Below the pieces are notes generated by a model that did no database searches, was not told the DNA's origin, and was given only the letters and a program-made list of their open reading frames with translations. Positions 43,866-50,001 of a DNA stretch of 50,001 nucleotides are shown here, piece by piece. Within the stretch, counting starts at the first letter, position 1. Every line of letters begins with the position of its first letter. Source of the stretch: an uncultured Chloroflexota bacterium (GTDB lineage Bacteria; Chloroflexota; UBA4733); NCBI GenBank assembly GCA_937967325.1, contig CALBSQ010000112.1, positions 1 to 50,001 of the forward strand, in the 5' to 3' direction. The translations under genes and the position numbers were made by a program.

Positions 43866-46649
43866 TCATACCGGACGTTCGTCGAGCGGCGTCCGTGGCG
43901 CCTTATTCATTGCCGAAGATCCGTCCTTCAGGAGCACCGTCCCGGCGGCGCCGTCGACGATGATCTCCTGTCCATCGGAAATGAGCTCGGTTGCCCTTGG
44001 TACGCCGACCACCGCCGGGATGCCATACTCGCGCGCCACTACTGCGCCGTGCGACATCGCCCCGCCCATCTCCATAACCAGTCCACCCGCTGTCAGGAAA
44101 AGGGGCGTCCAGCCGGGGTCGGTCGATGGGGCGATTAGGATCTCACCAGGCGCGAGCCGGGCGCCAAGCGGCTCCAGGATGACGCGGGCGCGGCCCCTTG
44201 CCTGGCCTGCCGAGGCCGGCGCGCCCCGTAGCGTGTCGTTACCGGTCTCTGTCAACGGTGCCTCTGCCCGCGGCTCAGTGCCGTCGGAAAGCAGCAGGCG
44301 CGGAACGTGGCGCCGGCGCAGCTCCGCGGTGTAGCCGGCCCGGCGCTCGCGAACCACGGCTCGTAGGTTGGCGCCGGCGATCGCCTCGCTGATCTCGTCG
44401 AACGAGAGGAAGAAGATGTCGTGAGGAATGGCAAGCCGCCCGGCGTCGGTGAGCAGAGCGCCAACCGGGATCAGGAGCGCCCTCACCTGGGAGAACAGCA
44501 ACACCATGAGGAACTTGGGAACCTCACGCGTCCCGGCCAGCGCTCGACCGCGTCGCAACAGAAAGGAGACGGCGATGCCGCGCAGACGGCCGCGCTCCCT
44601 GGCGCGCAGTTCCAGGCTCCGCCGCGTGGACTCCGCCACAGCCGCGGCCTCCCGGAACTGCGCGGTGGGGGTCCGCGCCGACTCCGGTAGCGCCAGGTAG
44701 TTCATTAGGGTTTGCAGCAGGTGGGTCGGATCCTCCGACCAGCGGGGCAGACCGAGGTCGATCTCGGCCACGGCGCGATGCCCGTAGCGGTCCAGGAAGG
44801 CGGACAGGTCCGCCTGCAAGGCAGCGGGCAGCGTGCCGTTTTGGTAGGCGATGGACAACTCCGGAGCTGGCAGAGTGCGAAGCGCAGTCGTGGAGGCTGG
44901 ATCCGTCCGCGCTCGCGCAGCCAATTCCCACAGCGCCAGGTTCATCTCGGTGGTCGGGTTGTGCGGCAGGGCACGCCTGAGCGCGTCCCGTTCCTCAGGC
45001 GAGGCCAGCCCATCCAGAAACCGCTCGGCCAGGGCGAAAGACCCTAGCCCCGAGATCAAGAGTGGCGCTATGCGCGGTAGGATGCGGGCAGGCCACGTCA
45101 GCAGCAGCCACTCGGCTCTATCCACCCGGTCGGCGGCGCTGGCCGCCTCTGGAACACTGCCCGCGGCGACCAGTTCCCGCTGTAGGCGCCATGCCGACGC
45201 TCGGGCCGCCGATGGTGTAACCAGCGCAGCGGCTACCCGTAACGGTAGCCGCGTTACCCGCAGGAAGTGAGTGATGGGAGGGAACAAGCGTCGCCAGGGC
45301 AACCTGCGCGGCGCCAGCCTGGGGTCGTCGAACAGTTGCCGCAGCAGCGGCTCGCTCAGCGCCTCCACCTGTGCGAATACAGCGGCGAGGAGCCGTCGCC
45401 CCTGGGTTGAGCGAACCAGTCCGGTCACGTCCAAAAAGAGCCGGCCGGCGGCCTCTGCCAGCACCGGGGCGTCGCCGGATGGCTTGGGCGGAGAGGTGCC
45501 GAGGAGACCTACAATGGAGAAGCTAAAGAGGTGGAACGCCTCAATTCCCAACGGCGTAAGCGGCCCAAAGACTCCCTGCATCACGTTGGCGCAGAAGTAG
45601 ACGCGCAAGTCGTCATCGTCGCTCGGCGCCCCTGCCGGCAGCGGGAATAGGGTGGTGATTGGCCGCGACTGGGTGAGCCAGACGTGGCCGGTCGCATCGA
45701 CAGCGAATTCGATGTCCTGCGGCGAGCCGAAGTGGCGCTCTACCTGGCGGCCCAGCCCGACGAGCGCGTGTACCTGGCCGTCACTGAGACAGGGTAGGGC
45801 GGCTGAGGCGGCGACTTCGACGCGCTCGGTTCCCCCACCGGCATCGGGCCGGATTTGCAACGGCTTGTCGCTAATCCGCCGCTCCAGAACCGTGCCGTTC
45901 TTCGAATCAACCACAAAGTGATCGGGGTTGATCATACCGGCGACTACAGCTTCGCCGAGCCCCAGGCTGGCGTCGATCACGGCTTCGCCGCGCCTGCCGC
46001 TGAGCGGGTTCGCCGTGAAAAGTACGCCTGCCGCGGCGGCATCGACGAGGCGCTGCACCACGACGGCAAGCTGCACCGTACGTGGATCGATGCCGTTAGC
46101 CGCTCGGTAGCTGACGGCGCGATCGGTCCACAGCGACGCCCAGCAGCGCCGCATAGCGTCTAGTGCCGCGTCGGTTCCGGCCACGTTGAGGTAGGTGTCT
46201 TGCTGGCCCGCGAAGCTGGCGAATGGCAGATCCTCAGCGGTGGCCGACGAGCGCACGGCGAGCGGCGCTTGCGCACCCAGCGCCGCGATGGCGGCACGAA
46301 CCGCCTGCGCCACGTCGTCGGGTATTGGCGCGTCGAGCAACCGCTCGCGGACCTGGGCGGCCAGTTCCTCGAGCCGCTCTTGGCTGGAGGAAGGGACATC
46401 GCCGAGATCCTCGAGCAGACTCCCCAGTCCGGCTCCGGCCGCGGCTCGGGCATAGGCAACCGTGGTGACGCAGAAGCCCGCCGGCACCGGCAAGCCGGCG
46501 TGGAGAAGCTCGCCCAGGTTCGCCGCCTTGCCGCCCGCCCAGGGGAGACTGTGGCGACCGAGAGCGGTGAGCGGGACGATCAGCGGACCGGCGAGATTGG
46601 CTTCGGTTGGGCTCGACGGCGCCGTGTCGTTGACAGCGTTAGCTGACAT
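43866..46649 (-). CDS. PEP-utilising enzyme, rifampicin-phosphotransferase-like
   Basis: A 927-residue protein. The N-terminal ATP-binding domain has GGKAANLGELLHAGLPVPAG and SSATAEDLPFASFAGQQDTYL. The middle part (ANVMQGVFGPLTPLGIEAF) resembles the rifampicin-binding domain of RPH enzymes. The C-terminal swivelling domain carries the phosphorylated His in GGAMSHGAVVAREYGIPAV. There is no PEP-binding TIM barrel, so it is not a true PEP synthase. RPH enzymes transfer phosphate to rifamycin using ATP; other substrates are possible. The ATG at 46649 is preferred over the TTG at 46661. Downstream of its stop lies the weak hairpin between genes. Confidence 0.82.
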   Translation of the reverse strand: MSANAVNDTAPSSPTEANLAGPLIVPLTALGRHSLPWAGGKAANLGELLHAGLPVPAGFCVTTVAYARAAAGAGLGSLLEDLGDVPSSSQERLEELAAQVRERLLDAPIPDDVAQAVRAAIAALGAQAPLAVRSSATAEDLPFASFAGQQDTYLNVAGTDAALDAMRRCWASLWTDRAVSYRAANGIDPRTVQLAVVVQRLVDAAAAGVLFTANPLSGRRGEAVIDASLGLGEAVVAGMINPDHFVVDSKNGTVLERRISDKPLQIRPDAGGGTERVEVAASAALPCLSDGQVHALVGLGRQVERHFGSPQDIEFAVDATGHVWLTQSRPITTLFPLPAGAPSDDDDLRVYFCANVMQGVFGPLTPLGIEAFHLFSFSIVGLLGTSPPKPSGDAPVLAEAAGRLFLDVTGLVRSTQGRRLLAAVFAQVEALSEPLLRQLFDDPRLAPRRLPWRRLFPPITHFLRVTRLPLRVAAALVTPSAARASAWRLQRELVAAGSVPEAASAADRVDRAEWLLLTWPARILPRIAPLLISGLGSFALAERFLDGLASPEERDALRRALPHNPTTEMNLALWELAARARTDPASTTALRTLPAPELSIAYQNGTLPAALQADLSAFLDRYGHRAVAEIDLGLPRWSEDPTHLLQTLMNYLALPESARTPTAQFREAAAVAESTRRSLELRARERGRLRGIAVSFLLRRGRALAGTREVPKFLMVLLFSQVRALLIPVGALLTDAGRLAIPHDIFFLSFDEISEAIAGANLRAVVRERRAGYTAELRRRHVPRLLLSDGTEPRAEAPLTETGNDTLRGAPASAGQARGRARVILEPLGARLAPGEILIAPSTDPGWTPLFLTAGGLVMEMGGAMSHGAVVAREYGIPAVVGVPRATELISDGQEIIVDGAAGTVLLKDGSSAMNKAPRTPLDERPV

Positions 46650-46724
46650 GGAGCCTCCCAAGAGGGCTGGTCGATCGCCGCGAATCGCCCGCGGATGGGA
46701 GTGACTGGGCCGCCTGCTTCGCCC

Positions 46725-48338
46725 TTACTTGCGGACGGCGCGGGCCGCCTGTATCTTGCCGTTCATCTGCTGCGCCAGGCTGGTGAGCGAGTCCTTGGCG
46801 CTGCTCTTCCCGTCGTAGACGGCTTGCACCGCCGTGCTCATGAAGTTCCAGGCGTCGTCCTCGTTGACATAGGGCGTGCCGTCCGTCACGGTGGAGTCGA
46901 GGGCGGGCTTGAGCGTCGTCCGTCCGGCGGGCGGACCGGACACCTGCGGCACGAGATAGGTCTTCTGCGCCGAGTCGAGGCGCATCGGCGCCTCGGCAAA
47001 GGTGGCGGTGATGGTGTCCTGCACCTCGGTGGTGGTCAGGTAGGCCAGAAATTGGAAGGACTCGTCGCGATGCTTGGCCCCGGGGTTCATCACCAGGCCG
47101 CGCACGTTCGACCAGTTGCCGGTCTTGCCGGTCTTGGGGTCATAGGGCAGGAAGGTGGCGTCCCAGTTCACCGACGTCTTCGCCTGCACGATGGCCTTGA
47201 AATTCCAGTCGCCGGTGTATTGCATCGCCAACTTGCCGGCGGTGAACGGCTCCATGGAATTCTTGTACTGCGTGGTGATCGTTTTCCACCAGGTCGGCGT
47301 GGCGATGATGCCGGATTTCGCCGCCGCGGCGGCGAAATCGAGCGCTTCGACGCAGGCAGGGCTGTCGATGGTGCATTGATCCAGCGTCTCGTTGTAGTAG
47401 CTGCCGCCATTGGCGAGCGCCAGGCTATACCAACTATTCTCGTAGCCCCCCCAGCTCAGGTAGGCGCCGGCGCGGTCGATCCCTTGCGCGTTCCTGACCG
47501 TAAGCTTGGTGGCGTACTGCAAGAAGGTATCCCAGGTCCATTGTTTGGGGTCGCTGGCCAGCTCGGTCGGAGGCGTGAGACCGGCGGCGCGCAGGAAGTC
47601 GACGTTGTAGAGCACCACGCCGGCGCTGTAGTCCCAGGGCAGGCCGTAGCTCTTGCCGTTGTAGGCGTACCACTGAACGGCGTAGGGCAACATTTGCTTG
47701 AGGTTGGCGCCCACCGTCTTGTCTTGTGCAACCAGGTCGTCGATCGGGCCTTCCAGCCCGGCGTAGGCGCGGTTCTTGAAGCCGTCGCTGTCGGACAGGA
47801 AGGTGTCCGGCCCGGCGCCGCCAGCCTCCGCGACGGTGATCTTCTGGTTGTTGTTGGTCGAGTATTGCATGACCGTTACCTGGATGCCGCTGTGCTGGTC
47901 ATTGAACGCCTTGGCCCAGCCTTCGAAGCCCTTCTGGTAGTCGGAACCCCACTGCCAGAATTCGACAGCGACCTTGCCTTTGGCCGGCGCGGCTGACGCG
48001 GACGTCGCCGCGGCCGCGGCCGAAGATGCCGTCGTGGTAGCGGCGGCAGAGGTCGTCGCGACTGCGCTGGACGTGGCAGCCTGCGTTGCGCTGCTGGAGG
48101 GGGCGGCGCTGGACGTGGCGGCGCTAGAGGCGGCCACGCTGGCCGACGCGACAGTCGACGCCGCGGTGGTCGCCGGTGCGCTGGAGGCGGAGCTGGTGGT
48201 CGTGACCGCGGCGGTCCCGCCACAGGCGGCGAGTAAGGGCAGCGCCACGCCGGCGCTGAGCAGTGCCAGCGCTCGGCGGCGCGGCAAGCGTGACGAAGCG
48301 AAGCCGGGCCGGTCAGGCTGGCGCCGAGTGTATTCCAT
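46725..48338 (-). CDS. ABC sugar solute-binding lipoprotein, orphan
   Basis: A 537-residue extracytoplasmic solute-binding protein. The signal begins MEYTRRQPDRPGFASSRLPR, has a twin-arginine-like LPRRRALALL and a lipobox LLAAC (Cys 39). It is then tied to the membrane by a Ser/Ala/Thr-rich linker of about 75 residues before the binding domain (VEFWQWGSDYQKGFEGWAKA, typical of cluster-D sugar binding proteins). ATG at 48338 with GAGGAAG upstream. No permease or ATPase genes lie near it, so it must work with a transporter elsewhere. Confidence 0.88.
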   Translation of the reverse strand: MEYTRRQPDRPGFASSRLPRRRALALLSAGVALPLLAACGGTAAVTTTSSASSAPATTAASTVASASVAASSAATSSAAPSSSATQAATSSAVATTSAAATTTASSAAAAATSASAAPAKGKVAVEFWQWGSDYQKGFEGWAKAFNDQHSGIQVTVMQYSTNNNQKITVAEAGGAGPDTFLSDSDGFKNRAYAGLEGPIDDLVAQDKTVGANLKQMLPYAVQWYAYNGKSYGLPWDYSAGVVLYNVDFLRAAGLTPPTELASDPKQWTWDTFLQYATKLTVRNAQGIDRAGAYLSWGGYENSWYSLALANGGSYYNETLDQCTIDSPACVEALDFAAAAAKSGIIATPTWWKTITTQYKNSMEPFTAGKLAMQYTGDWNFKAIVQAKTSVNWDATFLPYDPKTGKTGNWSNVRGLVMNPGAKHRDESFQFLAYLTTTEVQDTITATFAEAPMRLDSAQKTYLVPQVSGPPAGRTTLKPALDSTVTDGTPYVNEDDAWNFMSTAVQAVYDGKSSAKDSLTSLAQQMNGKIQAARAVRK

Positions 48339-48537
48339 GGCTTCCTCATTCCTCTCAGGGACGTTCGCCAAAACCAGCGGCGCCGCGAGCAGGCGTCCGC
48401 TCCTCATATGGTAATCGCTACTGGTCGAGTGGGCAACCTGAGGCGCATGCTCGGGTGCGCCCTGGCCCATTGAGCTGGCCGGTCGACCGAACCATAAATG
48501 GTCCTGTGAGCCGGACGCTTCAGCGTCCGGTGGACTC

Positions 48538-49572
48538 TCAATCGGCGGCGAACGCCTCTAAGGATGCGGCGCCGATTGCGCGCATCTGGTCGACCGTGCG
48601 TCCGGGCCAGCGGTAGCTCACGGACAGCGCGCGCGTGGCGAAGTGTTGCGCGCAATGGGAGAGGGGAGACCTGCCGTCCGGTCGCGCCAACGTCCCTTTC
48701 CAACGGTTGCGGGCCAGCGCCGGCTGGTCGGCCGTCCCCGCGAGGAACCGATCGGCCACGGCCTGATCGTGGTAGTGCAAACCGTCCTCATCCGCGTGCA
48801 TCCAACCGTGGATGTCCAAGTAGCGATCGGGCCGAAGCTGCTCGATCAGGTCCAGCAATGCGCGCGCCTCGGCGTCCCCGCTGCCGACGGCTTCGTGGCT
48901 GATATCAGTCCCATGCAGGCCCGTACGCTTGCAGAGGCCCAGGTAGACGCCGTCGGGATTGGGCATGGGTACCACGACGACATGGAACCGGGCGAGCACC
49001 CGCGCCTGCGCCTCCCCGGGCATAGTCAGCCAACGCAACAACCCTTCAGCACAGAACGACGCCGCCGTCTCGTAAGGATGGACACGGGCGATCACCAGCA
49101 AATTCCGCTGCCCGGCCCCCAAGTGGTAGGCGTCGATGGCTCGCCCCTGCTCGCTGCGGCCGATTAGCTCGCGCTGGAAGGATGTCGCCAGAGTTTGGGC
49201 GGCGAAGACATCGTGATCGGCCCAGCCATAGGCTGGGCTTACGCCGATGCGGCTTTCGCCCGGTGGCAGCAGGCAGCGCAGGCGCGAGATCGAGCCGTCG
49301 ACTTCGGCTGGTACCAGCCGCCATTCCCCGCTGTGGCCCACGTGGACGAAGTCGCGACTCACCATGTATTTGTGATCGTCCCAGTCAATCTCCAGGGTCA
49401 GCGGGACGCTCACGGCTGCCGAATTATGCGCGCGCACGTGCAGCGCGAACTTGTAGTTGCCGTCACCGTCCTCACTGAATGGGACCACGCGAAAGTGGCC
49501 CTCGTCCAGGCGCTGAATCGCGCCCGTCTCTCGTGGATTGCCGCCGTCTTCGGGCGCTTCAATGTCGATCAT
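48538..49572 (-). CDS. M14-family zinc carboxypeptidase-like protein
   Basis: A 344-residue protein with an N-terminal beta domain (about 1-115) and an M14 carboxypeptidase domain. Zinc ligands are present: His and Glu of VHPYETAAS and the later His of YLDIHGWMH. The usual catalytic Glu near the C-terminus (in SYTxE-like strands) appears as Arg in SVSYRWPGRT, so activity is doubtful. ATG with AGGAG 10 nt upstream. It is divergent from the tRNA-Thr gene. The N-terminal beta domain resembles that of cytosolic carboxypeptidases. Confidence 0.82.
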   Translation of the reverse strand: MIDIEAPEDGGNPRETGAIQRLDEGHFRVVPFSEDGDGNYKFALHVRAHNSAAVSVPLTLEIDWDDHKYMVSRDFVHVGHSGEWRLVPAEVDGSISRLRCLLPPGESRIGVSPAYGWADHDVFAAQTLATSFQRELIGRSEQGRAIDAYHLGAGQRNLLVIARVHPYETAASFCAEGLLRWLTMPGEAQARVLARFHVVVVPMPNPDGVYLGLCKRTGLHGTDISHEAVGSGDAEARALLDLIEQLRPDRYLDIHGWMHADEDGLHYHDQAVADRFLAGTADQPALARNRWKGTLARPDGRSPLSHCAQHFATRALSVSYRWPGRTVDQMRAIGAASLEAFAAD

Positions 49573-49804
49573 CTGACGTCTACTCCTTGCGACTGGTTCG
49601 CTGCCGGCGCCGGCTATGGTAGCGTCTGGCCCCCTTCCTCGAGCATGCGGTACAATGGCAACGTTCGGGATGCAAGGTCTGCTGGCACTTGCGTTCGTGC
49701 TCTAGGGAAGGGGCAAGAACCGGCGACACGACGTAGGGTAGGGTGTGACCGTCGCTCCTGGCGGCAGTAGCCCCTAGCCGGTTCAGCCCTGGTCAACAAT
49801 CGAT
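49573..49804. other. Intergenic region before tRNA-Thr with -10-like element
   Basis: A TACAAT hexamer (49651-49656) could be the -10 element for the tRNA-Thr/tuf transcript, but there is no clear -35. The rest (49660-49804) is GC-rich and shows nothing else I recognise. Confidence 0.3.
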
Positions 49805-49876
49805 GCCCACGTGGCTCAGGGGTAGAGCGTCTCCTTGGTAAGGAGAAGGTCACGAGTTCAAATCTCGTCGTGGGCT
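49805..49876 (+). tRNA. tRNA-Thr (anticodon GGT)
   Basis: Acceptor stem GCCCACG pairs with CGTGGGC, the anticodon arm is TCTCC-TTGGTAA-GGAGA with anticodon GGT (reads ACC/ACU), and the T-arm ACGAG-TTCAAAT-CTCGT is complete. The CCA end is not encoded. It is 75 nt upstream of tuf, a pairing seen in many bacteria. Confidence 0.96.
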
Positions 49877-49951
49877 CGCTTTCCGATGAGCGGGGCGCGT
49901 GCCGAGGCACGTAGCGCCGGGTGACTCCCGGGTAAGGAATGAAAAGGACAG

Positions 49952-50001
49952 ATGGCGAAGCAGCGGTTCGTGCGGGACAAGCCGCACGTGAACGTGGGGA
50001 C
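49952..50001 (+). CDS. tuf: Elongation factor Tu, 5' end only
   Basis: The window ends after the first 50 bases of the gene, which read MAKQRFVRDKPHVNVG. This matches the start of EF-Tu (VNxGTxGH then follows in the family). AAGGA lies about 12 nt before the ATG. The GTP-binding and other domains are outside the window. Confidence 0.95.
   Translation, partial: MAKQRFVRDKPHVNVG

Noticed and set aside
46695..47996. Plus-strand open frame (433 aa) across the solute-binding protein gene
   Set aside because: Antisense to a clear lipoprotein gene with signal peptide and binding domain.

Overview
The window is a GC-rich bacterial chromosome segment, most likely from a member of the Chloroflexota (Thermomicrobia-like). 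That assignment is an inference. It rests on gene content (a short murC-murB-ftsQ run joined to pyrG and priA, a SCO1664-family kinase-like gene, many Gfo/Idh, ManD and TIM-barrel sugar genes), GTG/TTG starts next to strong Shine-Dalgarno sequences, and G-rich palindromic repeats between genes. No 16S rRNA or ribosomal protein gene is present to fix the phylum.

Layout. 1-7772 (minus): cell-wall and housekeeping run murC, murB, ftsQ, MBL-fold hydrolase, pyrG, priA; three of the junctions overlap. PriA appears to have lost its helicase motifs. 7858-12509: two small ORFs, two large hairpins, a zinc-ribbon membrane protein, a membrane-anchored coiled-coil protein and an OmpR-type two-component system. 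12662-14911 (plus): PhnP-like MBL hydrolase, SCO1664-family protein and a SelW/Rdx-like CxxC protein. 14983-16224: ManD-type sugar acid dehydratase. 16545-18090: two PIN-domain toxin-antitoxin modules placed tail to tail. 18310-22333 (plus): pcrA-gatC-gatA with 4-nt and 1-nt overlaps; pcrA looks leaderless.

22593-36082 is an accessory carbohydrate and organosulfate region: two Gfo/Idh oxidoreductases converging on a perfect 48-bp inverted repeat, a choline-sulfatase-like sulfatase, a 1,094-residue GNAT plus beta-rich fusion protein behind a good promoter and a long structured leader, an HpcH/HpaI aldolase, a VirB11/PilT-like ATPase standing alone, an SDR without the usual YxxxK, a D-apionate-lactonase-like protein and a xylose-isomerase-like TIM barrel. 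The lactonase, TIM-barrel and Gfo/Idh genes together suggest catabolism of apiose or a related branched sugar. 36367-41349: an SDR pseudogene (in-frame TAA plus a frameshift) that runs tail to tail into an RND efflux pump gene without an intervening stop on either strand, and a MarR regulator with an inverted-repeat operator. 41426-49572: six-TM putative cytochrome-like protein, SnoaL/NTF2 protein, NHL-repeat protein, rifampicin-phosphotransferase-like enzyme, an ABC solute-binding lipoprotein without permeases, and an M14 carboxypeptidase-like protein whose catalytic glutamate appears replaced. 49805-50001: tRNA-Thr(GGT) followed by the first codons of tuf.

The best candidates for something undescribed are the GNAT/beta-sandwich fusion with its structured leader, the helicase-dead PriA, and the lactonase/TIM-barrel/oxidoreductase sugar region. 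No CRISPR array, phage or insertion sequence was found.
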